64,000 bases of DNA from Candidatus Hydrogenedentota bacterium (lineage in GTDB: Bacteria; Hydrogenedentota; Hydrogenedentia; Hydrogenedentales; CAITNO01), in contig JAAYBJ010000003.1 of NCBI GenBank assembly GCA_012730105.1, positions 77,450 through 141,449 of the forward strand, written 5' to 3'. Under the pieces are notes generated by a model. It worked only from the letters and a program-made list of their open reading frames with translations, searched no databases and was not told the origin of the DNA. Made by a program: the position numbers and the translations under genes. Shown piece after piece: positions 1 to 7,634 of this stretch. Positions within the stretch are counted from its first letter, which is position 1; every line of letters starts with the position of its first letter.

Positions 1-556
1 TCAACAGCTGGTACAAAATACGCCAGAAATCCCGGCGGCTCACCGGGTCTACGCCGTTGGTGGGCTCGTCGAGGAGCAATACTTTCGGCGTGTGGATCAG
101 CGCGCAGACCAACTGCAGTTTCTGTTTCATACCGCCGCTAAGGTCGCCCGCAAGCCGGTCCCTGAAAGGGCGCATGTAGCTGAAATCCAACAAGTCATTT
201 ACCCGCTCGGGCCGCCCCCGCTTCGGAACACTGTACATATCCGCGTAAAAATCAATGTTTTCCGCCACCGTCAGGTCGGGATAGAGGCCAAAGCGCTGGC
301 TCATGTAGGCCATGTGCCGCTTGACGCTGTCGGCCTGGGTTTGCGTGTCGAAGCCAGCCACCGTGGCCGCGCCCTCGTCGAGGTCCATGATGCCCGCCAG
401 CATGCGCAGGGTGGTCGTCTTGCCCGCGCCGTCGGGGCCGACCAGTCCGAACACCTCGCCCGGGCGCACCTCAAAGGACAGGCCGTCCACCGCTGTGAGC
501 GTGCCGAAGCGTTTGCGCAATCCGTGCGCCTCTATGGCAGGCGGTTGCATGATCAT
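1..556 (-). CDS. ABC transporter ATP-binding protein (partial)
   Basis: Nucleotide-binding subunit of an ABC-2 (YbhF/CcmA-type) exporter. The reverse strand reads through the window edge, so only the first ~185 residues are present. Visible motifs are Walker A GPDGAGKTT, the signature LSGGMKQK and Walker B KVLLLDEPT, in the right order and spacing for one cassette. The start ATG at 554-556 overlaps the TGA of the upstream HlyD gene (ATGA), showing translational coupling; a second ATG lies two codons downstream. With the HlyD adaptor and TetR regulator it resembles the ybhGFSR-type efflux operon. The permease genes would lie beyond position 1. Substrate unknown. Confidence 0.93.
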   Translation of the reverse strand, partial: MIMQPPAIEAHGLRKRFGTLTAVDGLSFEVRPGEVFGLVGPDGAGKTTTLRMLAGIMDLDEGAATVAGFDTQTQADSVKRHMAYMSQRFGLYPDLTVAENIDFYADMYSVPKRGRPERVNDLLDFSYMRPFRDRLAGDLSGGMKQKLQLVCALIHTPKVLLLDEPTNGVDPVSRRDFWRILYQLL

Positions 557-1695
557 TGCCCGAAATCGAGGCGCGCGTCCGCCGGCATGCCTGGTTTCAG
601 GGCTAAATCTTCATTTTCAAGGGCAATCTTGATGCGGTACACCAGCTTCACGCGCTCTTCCGGGGTCTGCACCTGCTTGGGCGTGAATTCGGCCTCGCCG
701 GAAATGTACGTCACCGTACCCTTGAACACCCGTCCGGGCCAGCTGTCACAGGTCACCTCCGCAACCTGGCCCAAGCGCACGTTGCCCAGGTCCGTTTCGC
801 TCACATAGGCGCGCAGCCAGGGATTGCCGAGGTCGCCCAGGGTAACCACCGGCGCGCCGGGCGACAGGTATTCGCCCGGTTCCGCCGACTTGCTCAGGAT
901 GATACCATTGAACGGCGCCTTCAATTCCGTATAGTCCAGCTGCTGCTTCGCGTGGCTGACCGCCGCGCCTGCCGCCGCCAGCTTCGCGCGGGCCTGGTCC
1001 AACTGCTCCGCGCGCGGCCCTTCCTTGGCCAGCGCGTAGCGTTCCTCCACCTGGCGCAGCGCGGCGCGGGCCTGGTCGATCTGTTCCGCCCGCGGTCCTT
1101 CCTGTACCAGTTTCAGCCGCTCTTCCGCGCTCGCGAGCCGTTCCGCCGCCATGCGCGCCTGCGTGGTAACGACCTCGTGCTGCTGCGGCGTCACTGCCTT
1201 CTGATCGAGCAGGCGCGTAAAGCGGCCCGCGTCCGTAGCGGCACGCTCCGATTCGGCCCGCAACATCTCCACTTCCGCCGCCGCTGCCGTCACTTCCTGC
1301 GTCCGGGAACCCGCCTCCAATTCGTCCAGGCGGAACTGGGCCTGCTCCATGGCGGCGTGGGCTGCCTTGAGGTCCTGGGAACGGGTGCCTGCTTCGAGCT
1401 CCGCCAGGAAGGCGCGCGCGAAGCGCTCGTTCGCTTCGGCCTGGGCCACCTGGTTCACCTGGTCGGCGGCATCGAGCCGTGCCAGCGCCTGGCCCGCCGC
1501 GACCGTGTCGCCCTCTTCCGCAACGCGCTCGAGCAGGCGGCCGGGTATTTTAAAGCCCAGCTGCGCGTCGGTGACCTCGATATTGCCCGACAATACCATA
1601 TCGCCGGAATCCTTGCCGCGCCATAAATCGGAGCGGTAATAAAGAAATCCACCGGCAGCCGCGGCCAATAAGGCGATGGGAATGAGTTTTTTCAT
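553..1695 (-). CDS. HlyD-family periplasmic adaptor subunit
   Basis: Membrane-fusion (adaptor) protein of 380 residues linking the ABC exporter to the outer membrane. It has an N-terminal anchor (MKKLIPIALLAAAAGG), a biotinyl-lipoyl half-domain with the typical VAAGQALARLDAAD stretch, a long Ala/Glu/Arg-rich coiled-coil hairpin, then the second lipoyl half (LKAPFNGIILSKSAEPGEY) and a beta-barrel domain. The hairpin contains near-duplicate segments (EAGTRSQ/EAGSRTQ and two EGPRAEQxDQAR blocks), suggesting internal duplication. An upstream in-frame start adds 11 residues, but the ATG at 1693-1695 has AGGAG about 9 nt upstream and leads straight into the anchor, so it is preferred. An operator-like palindrome lies just upstream. 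Confidence 0.93.
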   Translation of the reverse strand: MKKLIPIALLAAAAGGFLYYRSDLWRGKDSGDMVLSGNIEVTDAQLGFKIPGRLLERVAEEGDTVAAGQALARLDAADQVNQVAQAEANERFARAFLAELEAGTRSQDLKAAHAAMEQAQFRLDELEAGSRTQEVTAAAAEVEMLRAESERAATDAGRFTRLLDQKAVTPQQHEVVTTQARMAAERLASAEERLKLVQEGPRAEQIDQARAALRQVEERYALAKEGPRAEQLDQARAKLAAAGAAVSHAKQQLDYTELKAPFNGIILSKSAEPGEYLSPGAPVVTLGDLGNPWLRAYVSETDLGNVRLGQVAEVTCDSWPGRVFKGTVTYISGEAEFTPKQVQTPEERVKLVYRIKIALENEDLALKPGMPADARLDFGQ

Positions 1696-1710
1696 GATTA
1701 TGACTCCTAT

Positions 1711-1730
1711 ATGTGAACTGTTCTTCACAT
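1711..1730. promoter_or_regulatory. Putative TetR operator, downstream copy
   Basis: Perfect 7-bp inverted repeat ATGTGAA / TTCACAT with a 6-nt spacer, placed between the tetR stop and the HlyD ribosome-binding site. It matches the palindrome upstream of tetR (2352-2371) at 15-16 of 20 positions (shared pattern ATGTGAACnGTnnTTCAnAT, reading that site in reverse). The position suits repression of the adaptor/ABC genes separately from tetR. Confidence 0.7.
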
Positions 1731-1734
1731 AAAT

Positions 1735-2340
1735 TTATTTCCTGCGGGGCGCGACGCCCTCCAGAAATGCCGACCAGGCCTGATCTACGTGGCGAGTAAC
1801 ATCAAAGCCTCCGTCGCTCAGGAACAGCATCATCACGGCAGGTTGAAATAATCCCAGGAACATTACAGACACCGTGTGCGGGTCCAACCCGTGGCGCAGG
1901 GATCCCTCCCGCTGCGCGGCCCCTACCAGATCGGCCACTTCACCAAGGTATTCGGAAAGTATCGCGTGTAGCCGCGCCTTGCGCCCGGGATTGCCTATCC
2001 AGACCTGGTCGGAGAAGAGCAGGCGCGGAATGGCAATAAATTCCTGGGCGAGCTGGATGTGGCGCCGGAGCAGATCCCGCAGCGATTCAAGTGCGGACAG
2101 CCTCTCGCAACGCACGCCGTTGACCATGGCCTCCAGCCGCAGGCCTATTGCGCCGACCACGGCGTCAATCACCTCCTCTTTCCCGGCATAGTGCCGGTAG
2201 AGTGCGGAGGCAGCCAGATCCAGCTCGCGGGCGATGCGCTCCATGCTCAGGCCCTTGAACCCGTGCATGCCGATGACCTTCAGTGCCGCCTCGGCGATCT
2301 GCTCCTGCCTGACCTCTGTTTTCACTTTCGGTTTACCCAT
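1735..2340 (-). CDS. TetR/AcrR-family transcriptional regulator
   Basis: 201-residue repressor. The N-terminal helix-turn-helix (residues ~10-57) is typical: EQIAEAALKVIGMHGFKGL, then MERIARELDLAASALYRHY and KEEVIDAV. The C-terminal half is a helical ligand domain resembling the CecR/YbiH group that controls ybhGFSR-type exporters. Three starts are in frame (TTG 2352, ATG 2346, ATG 2340). GGAG sits 6 nt before the ATG at 2340 and abuts the one at 2346, so 2340 is chosen. The gene precedes the HlyD/ABC genes in the same direction, and matching palindromes lie on both its sides, pointing to autoregulation plus operon control. The inducer is unknown. Confidence 0.93.
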   Translation of the reverse strand: MGKPKVKTEVRQEQIAEAALKVIGMHGFKGLSMERIARELDLAASALYRHYAGKEEVIDAVVGAIGLRLEAMVNGVRCERLSALESLRDLLRRHIQLAQEFIAIPRLLFSDQVWIGNPGRKARLHAILSEYLGEVADLVGAAQREGSLRHGLDPHTVSVMFLGLFQPAVMMLFLSDGGFDVTRHVDQAWSAFLEGVAPRRK

Positions 2341-2351
2341 GACCATCTCCA

Positions 2352-2371
2352 ATATGAACGACCGTTCACAT
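2352..2371. promoter_or_regulatory. Putative TetR operator, upstream copy
   Basis: Contains the perfect palindrome TGAACG-AC-CGTTCA (2355-2368), a classic TetR-family half-site arrangement, 12 nt upstream of the chosen tetR start. Outer bases extend similarity to the site at 1711-1730. Likely autoregulatory operator. Confidence 0.72.
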
Positions 2372-2451
2372 TATACCCAACCGGAGGACGCGATGCAACA
2401 GGCTTTTTGTGGTAGCAAAAGCGAGGGGACCGGCGTCAGTAAGAAGGTGTT

Positions 2452-2478
2452 TATAGGTCCTATAGGTCCTATAAGTCC
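2452..2478. repeat. Short tandem nonamer repeat (TATAGGTCC)
   Basis: Three direct copies of a 9-mer: TATAGGTCC, TATAGGTCC, TATAAGTCC, followed by a more degenerate fourth. Same period as repeats at 18053-18088 and 20129-20166, but a different sequence. Confidence 0.85.
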
Positions 2479-2641
2479 CATAGCCCACAGGCTCCGCAGC
2501 CGTGGAACCCTACTCCCCGGGACGCAATAAAAAGTATGTTGTCCACACTTCATCATGTCGGGCGCGACATATTACGCTTCCTACTTCTTTCAAAGCCCGG
2601 CGCACTGAAGCATGAACAACATACAACTTTTCAGAGCAGCA

Positions 2642-5308
2642 CTAGAAAATAATCACCAGGGTGGCCCGGTGAGTGACCGAAGAGGCGTTGCCAGCGCTGT
2701 CCGTTGCGGTCAGGGTGACATCATAATGGGTCGTGCCCTCGCCGAAATAGGTTTTTATTGTGAGGTTCGCGCCTGTGCCAAGTGTTTCCGGAGGGCCCTC
2801 GTTTATGGACCGCGTCCAGACCAATGCGTCTCCGGTCAGATCGCCGTCTTCGGGATCGTGAGCGCTGCCTTGACACACCATGTTAAAGTAGTGCCCGGTG
2901 TCGTATTCGAAGGGTCCCGTGACGTCGCCCACCGCTGGACTGATGATGGTGACCACGTCCGGCGGCAGATCCGGGGGATTTTCATTCACCGTAATGTTGA
3001 CCGTCTTGCTGACCGAGTTGGTCCCATCGGTACCCGTGACGCGTATGACATGGGCGCCCAAGCTAAGGGTACCCGCAGGGATGGTGCGCGTATGGCCGGT
3101 ACCGACAAGGACATTATCCACGTACCACGACATCTGCGCGTCTGTAAGACGGCCGCCGGGCTCGTTGGGGTCCATGCTGGTCGCGGCCAGAAACACCTGC
3201 TGTCCCTGGAAATAGGAGGCGCCGTTAGCCGGTGAAGTAATACCGATGACCGGCGGCCGGTTGACGACCCTGAGGATGATGGTATCCTGAACCGTCGAGC
3301 TGTCCGGAAAAGTCGCACGGGCCCGTATGGTATGGTTCCCGTAGCTCAGGGTGGTGGCGGTGATTGACGGCCCCGTTCCCAGGACGCCGTTCAGCGTACT
3401 GGTCCATTCGATGGTTGGGGTACCGCGCCCGTCGTCGTGAACAAAGGAGGTGAAGGTCACCGGCAGGCCCCCGTACACCTCGCTGCCGCTTTCCGGGGTT
3501 TCGATGATGATGATGGCGCCCAGCGCCTTGGAAACAGCTGCGTAGGCGTCCACGTACCGTCTTACCCGGTTATCCGGACTGCTGTGCGCCGTGGTTATGA
3601 GAATGTTGCGCACGGCGTTCGCGGAAAGGGACGGCTTGGCGGCCATGACCAGCGCGGCGACGCCCGCAGTATAGGGCGCGGAGAAACTGGTGCCGTTTTT
3701 CTGCTGCGCATCCGTCCCGGAAGAGGACGGATCAGGCCCCACAATGACGCTGTATGGGGCGAAGATGTCCACATGCTCGCCGCCGTAATTGGAACCGCTG
3801 TCGCGGCTGGTCGCGTTTTTCCTGAGGCCACCCACGCACATCACGCCCGCGTTTTCACAGGGCGTCCACCAGGTTTCCTCCCAGCAGACGATAAAGCAAT
3901 CCTCCGCATCCACGTTTTTGTTGCTGTTGCCCGCGGAGGCGGTGATTACCATGGAATGGGCTGCCGCCGCGGTAGCAATCTCGAAAGGCAACACGCTGAA
4001 CGCCAGTATCGTGGGCACGCCCGTGCCGTAACTCATGTTGACAACCCGCGCGCCTAAAATGCGCGCCTCGACCAGCGCGCTGATGCTGGTAAAGAAATCA
4101 TACAGGGTGAAAACCATGATGGGGTCGGCCACAGGACCCGCCGGGCCCGCGGCGCCGAAGTTGTTATCCGGAACGCCCATGGCCGCACCCACGACATTAG
4201 TCCCGTGCCAGGGGCACGAGGAGCCGCCGCTGCACCCCAGCAGGTTGGCGGTACCGATGGGGTCTTTAAACGGGACGTTGGAGATAGCCGTCCAGCCGGC
4301 GGGCACGTCCTGATTGCCTGCCACAGAGAAGCCCATGTCCAGGACGGCCACCTTGACCTTGTTGGACAGTTTGCCCGCTTTGGCCAGGAGGTACCAAGCC
4401 TCGGTCACGCCGATATTCTGGACGCCGCGCACATCCAGGTGATTCCAGGCGAAGGCGTTGGAAGTATACCCGGCCCCGTTCGAATTGAAGCCATCGGGAC
4501 CGTTCGCCGCCTCGGTGGTGTACCGGCTTTCCAGAGAATCACCGCGGGCTACCCAATTCATGCCGACCGTCATTCCAGCCACGGCTTCTTCGGCGCTCGC
4601 CGAAATCAGGCGCAGCCCGGCTTCGCTAGACACGCGGTTGGCACCCCGGGCGTCCGGATCGAGGGCAAGAATGTCCGCCTCAAGCTGCGCGGGATCGCCC
4701 AGCGACGTATTGATCTTAACGAGATGCATTTCAGGCATGTCCAGATCAGTGTCGCCGGGATCAACGGTCCACAGGAGTTCGCCGGCCCATCGTCCGATAA
4801 ACGCCGCCAGGGCGGCGGCATCATCCGTCACCAGAATCAACTCGTCCTCGACAAATTCCGCCTGGTTGCCGCGCTCGTCGACAATGGCCGCCAGTTTGCG
4901 CTCAGGCCCGCCGGAATCCAAGGGCGGGAGGGATTCATGGGCCGGCACGATGTCCGTATCCACCACCAGGCTCAACGGTGACAGGGCTGCCGGCGCCGCT
5001 TCGACGGTGACCGACGCCAAAGCCTCGATGCCGCTCGAATCGCCGCGGACCACAACGGTTGTCTGACCCTCATCCACACCGCTTACCACGCCGGACGAAT
5101 CCACAGATGCTATGGTGGGCGCTTTTGAGGTCCAGGTGAAAGAGGTGTCCTTGTCGGAGGTGGAGACCGCTTCCAGCGCTATGGCCTCCCCCACTTCGAT
5201 GGTAACCAGCGACGGCATGACGGTCACAGTCGGCTTGCAGCCGGCCGCGCCAAGCAGCGCCCCGAAACAAAGCACAACCATCACCGAATACCGAAACGTA
5301 GTGTTCAT
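2642..5308 (-). CDS. Lipoprotein subtilisin-like serine protease with Ig-like modules
   Basis: Exported S8 peptidase of 888 residues. The N-terminus is a lipoprotein signal with lipobox LGAAGC (Cys24), so the protein should be membrane-anchored. Next comes a bacterial Ig-like (BIG2) module (~28-105), a segment like a protease prodomain (~140-230), and the S8 catalytic domain with Asp in VAVLDMGFSV (~322), His in CPWHGTN (~367) and Ser in GTSFSAPYTAGVAAL (~541). The last ~290 residues are three PKD/Ig-like beta modules. The region of the catalytic domain is Cys-rich (CFIVCWEETWWTPC), perhaps disulphide-bonded. AAAGGAG precedes the ATG. Substrate unknown; stand-alone gene. Confidence 0.9.
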   Translation of the reverse strand: MNTTFRYSVMVVLCFGALLGAAGCKPTVTVMPSLVTIEVGEAIALEAVSTSDKDTSFTWTSKAPTIASVDSSGVVSGVDEGQTTVVVRGDSSGIEALASVTVEAAPAALSPLSLVVDTDIVPAHESLPPLDSGGPERKLAAIVDERGNQAEFVEDELILVTDDAAALAAFIGRWAGELLWTVDPGDTDLDMPEMHLVKINTSLGDPAQLEADILALDPDARGANRVSSEAGLRLISASAEEAVAGMTVGMNWVARGDSLESRYTTEAANGPDGFNSNGAGYTSNAFAWNHLDVRGVQNIGVTEAWYLLAKAGKLSNKVKVAVLDMGFSVAGNQDVPAGWTAISNVPFKDPIGTANLLGCSGGSSCPWHGTNVVGAAMGVPDNNFGAAGPAGPVADPIMVFTLYDFFTSISALVEARILGARVVNMSYGTGVPTILAFSVLPFEIATAAAAHSMVITASAGNSNKNVDAEDCFIVCWEETWWTPCENAGVMCVGGLRKNATSRDSGSNYGGEHVDIFAPYSVIVGPDPSSSGTDAQQKNGTSFSAPYTAGVAALVMAAKPSLSANAVRNILITTAHSSPDNRVRRYVDAYAAVSKALGAIIIIETPESGSEVYGGLPVTFTSFVHDDGRGTPTIEWTSTLNGVLGTGPSITATTLSYGNHTIRARATFPDSSTVQDTIILRVVNRPPVIGITSPANGASYFQGQQVFLAATSMDPNEPGGRLTDAQMSWYVDNVLVGTGHTRTIPAGTLSLGAHVIRVTGTDGTNSVSKTVNITVNENPPDLPPDVVTIISPAVGDVTGPFEYDTGHYFNMVCQGSAHDPEDGDLTGDALVWTRSINEGPPETLGTGANLTIKTYFGEGTTHYDVTLTATDSAGNASSVTHRATLVIIF

Positions 5309-5763
5309 CGTGAACTCCTTTCATTGTTCTTCCTCAGAAAAACATTCTTTCATCCGCCTATTCATCTCCAGGATACAAAGGCTATAGGCAGACAAGGGAC
5401 CGCAATCACAGGCTGGCGAATGTTCCCACAGTCCATATTCAACTTATACAAACAAGGAACACCCATTGATACAAAAAAATTCATCGTTCGAGCGCATGAA
5501 AAATAGGTTGAATAAATATCACCGCGAGCGCATGAAAAGACATAAGGTGATGCAATCTCTCGAGATCTAGTGCATCTCGCCGTTCTAAAATAATGCGCTC
5601 AACCTGTTGTTCTGGGGGGGCAATTCAGGTCAGGCACATGGGCGGTTTTGTTTTATTAATGCACGTTTATTGTCAGAATCAAAGAAAACGTGTCCGCCCG
5701 AAACGTGGCGTAGTTATACGGGGAGCGCCTGACAAGAAAACTTGGTGGAATTGACAGGCGTCA
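5309..5763. other. Intergenic region, no gene seen
   Basis: 455 bp between two reverse-strand genes. The only structure noticed is a 14-nt direct repeat CGAGCGCATGAAAA at 5489-5502 and 5525-5538 (36-nt period), of unknown meaning. It contains the promoter side of the subtilase gene, but no strong -35/-10 pair was found. Confidence 0.5.
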
Positions 5764-6411
5764 TTACTTGACTTTATAGGTTATGGACATGCCGTCGGCT
5801 TTTTCATCAGAAGCGCGGACAATGACGGTTTCATAGTCCGGATTGCTTCGGACATAGTCCAGGTAGTCCTTCATGGCTTCGGCCGATTGGATCACGTTGT
5901 CCGCGACAACCACTGCACCGGTCTTGAGTTTGGGTTCCAGTAGTTTAAAATATTTGAAATAGTCTTTCTTGACGGCGTCCAGAAAAACAAAATCAAATTC
6001 GCCTTCCAATTCCCCCAGTATCTTCAGCGCATCGCCCTCGATGCAGGTGACGGTCTTTTCAAGGCCCGCCTTCGCGATATTCTCCCGGCAGGCCTTCACC
6101 AGTTCCGGGTCAATCTCTAAAGTATACAGATGGCCGTCTGTCCTTTCGAAGGCGATACCCATGTTGATAGCGCCGTAGCCGGATTCTGAACCCACCTCCA
6201 CGCCCCGCTGCGCGTTCCGGCTTTCCGCGAGAATACGCAGCAGCATCGCATCGCCGGGGGTCGTACTCAAGCCAGTTCGATGGAAGCCGTCAATAAGCGC
6301 TTGGCGTTCTTCAGCGCCGACCAACCGTTCTTCATCCGCGAAGGACACAGCACTATAGAGCAGGCATGCCGTTCCCGCTACTATCACCCAGGCTAGACCG
6401 TTTCTTTTCAT
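5764..6411 (-). CDS. SAM-dependent O-methyltransferase with predicted signal peptide
   Basis: 215 residues. After an apparent Sec signal (MKRNGLAWVIVAGTACLLYS, Ala-rich exit before DEERL) the protein matches the catechol-type class I O-methyltransferase fold: VEVGSESGYGAINMG (SAM motif I), LYTLEID (acidic residue binding the ribose), EGDALKIL, DFVFLDAVKKDYFKYF (metal-binding Asp region) and VVVADNVI. The mature length fits the family. The export signal is odd, because SAM is a cytoplasmic cofactor. The alternative is that the hydrophobic segment is only a membrane anchor. The stop lies 12 nt past the next gene's region, so this gene probably follows the VTT-domain gene in one transcript. Confidence 0.85.
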   Translation of the reverse strand: MKRNGLAWVIVAGTACLLYSAVSFADEERLVGAEERQALIDGFHRTGLSTTPGDAMLLRILAESRNAQRGVEVGSESGYGAINMGIAFERTDGHLYTLEIDPELVKACRENIAKAGLEKTVTCIEGDALKILGELEGEFDFVFLDAVKKDYFKYFKLLEPKLKTGAVVVADNVIQSAEAMKDYLDYVRSNPDYETVIVRASDEKADGMSITYKVK

Positions 6412-6422
6412 CTTCCTTTTCC

Positions 6423-7106
6423 TTATTGTGTCGCTTCATTAATAAGCCGTCGCGCCCTCCACGCGAGAATGGCCACGACGAGCAGGCTGAACATCAATCC
6501 TCCCCAATAGAATACGGGGTGTATCGAAATGGTTTCTCCGCCGCCCGCCGAATTAAAGATGGTGCGGGTTCCGGAACCGATGTACGCGACAAAGATCGTC
6601 CTGGGAATCATGCCTATCAATGTGCCCAGGACATAGGCTTTCAGGGTGACCGGTGTCAAGCCGAGAGAATAATTAAGCATAATGACGGGAAACATCGGGC
6701 AGAGCCGCAGCAGGACCACCAGGCGGAAACCCTCCCGCCCTATCGCCCCGGCAATGGCTTCGAAGCGAGGATCAGACCTCATCTTTCGTTCCGCCCAGCC
6801 GCCGGCGACTCCGCGTGTCAACAAAAAGGTGGCGGTACTGCCCAATACCCGCCCCAAGGACACAGCAACAGTCCCAATACCCACCCCCCAGACGGCTCCC
6901 GCAGCAGCGTTTGGAAGCAGATCCGGAAACATGAGCACGCAGGAAGGGAGGTAAAGAAGGATGAAAACAAAAGGCCCCCACGGCCCCAGTTCCCCCACCC
7001 GGGCCAACAACTTCAAGAGCCATGATTCGAGGGGAAGGAGAAACGACACGCCATACCATGTCGCAATAACGGCCAGGAATATCAGCACCCTGAGCCAGAT
7101 TCTCAT
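6423..7106 (-). CDS. TVP38/TMEM64 (VTT-domain) inner-membrane protein
   Basis: 227 residues, about five to six hydrophobic segments. The central region carries family signatures: GAVWGVGIGTVAVSLGRVLGS, a helical stretch with REGFRLVVLLRLCPMFPV, then NYSLGLTPVTLKAYVLGT and GMIPRTIFVAYIGSG. This is the VTT/SNARE-associated (DedA-like) fold, whose members are linked to lipid scrambling or undecaprenyl-phosphate recycling; the role of this copy is not known. It ends 11 nt before the O-methyltransferase start on the same strand, suggesting an operon. Confidence 0.9.
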   Translation of the reverse strand: MRIWLRVLIFLAVIATWYGVSFLLPLESWLLKLLARVGELGPWGPFVFILLYLPSCVLMFPDLLPNAAAGAVWGVGIGTVAVSLGRVLGSTATFLLTRGVAGGWAERKMRSDPRFEAIAGAIGREGFRLVVLLRLCPMFPVIMLNYSLGLTPVTLKAYVLGTLIGMIPRTIFVAYIGSGTRTIFNSAGGGETISIHPVFYWGGLMFSLLVVAILAWRARRLINEATQ

Positions 7107-7634
7107 GACGCTTCCAATGCTTTCGGCTCAAAAACGACTCCTGCTTCGCTGGCGGGACCATGAAGCGCCTTCGCGCTGCCTTCCATTGCAAGGAAACTCG
7201 GTAATCGTTCCTCGTATGATTTTGATTCCCCTGTCAATCTGGGAAGGATCGGAAGACCGGCCCTCACAAAAGCCAATGGGAGTTGTCGTTGCTGAACCCT
7301 GTGCATCGCCACGATCAACGCGCCGAGCTCCTTTTAATTGAAGTATTAGATTTCATCTATAAATATTTTCACCGTGCTTATTCGAGAACCAGATCACGCC
7401 TTACAATTTCCGGAGGGGCAAAGCAACACCCGGCGAAAAGGGATTTTTGGTTGGGTCCATCAATACAGCATTTTATATCCAATTATACCTGTTTCCGAGT
7501 ATAATCAGATAAACCTGATATGAATACCGATTCACACATTGGAAGACTTTTAACTTCATCTACAAGATGAGTGATAACCTTTATCGCAATCCTTCTGTGC
7601 TTTAATTTCTAAAACAGTCTCGACGTATCGCTCT
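7107..7634. other. Intergenic region, AT-rich on its left-to-right course
   Basis: 528 bp with no supportable gene. Base composition shifts from GC-rich to AT-rich at about 7330-7400, marking the edge of the AT-rich island that holds the following gene. No inverted terminal repeats, integrase or tRNA were seen here. Confidence 0.5.

Larger units (their letters stand above)
2341..2641. other. Intergenic region with tetR promoter side and nonamer repeats
   Basis: No convincing gene. It holds the tetR upstream palindrome and a short period-9 tandem repeat (2452-2478). The remainder has no recognised RNA gene or terminator. Confidence 0.6.

Noticed and set aside
2531-2625. Shared ACAACATAC stretches with the region at 52.6 kb as a regulatory motif
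   Set aside because: 13-nt identity is expected by chance in a window of this size and the positions relative to genes differ (downstream in one, upstream in the other).
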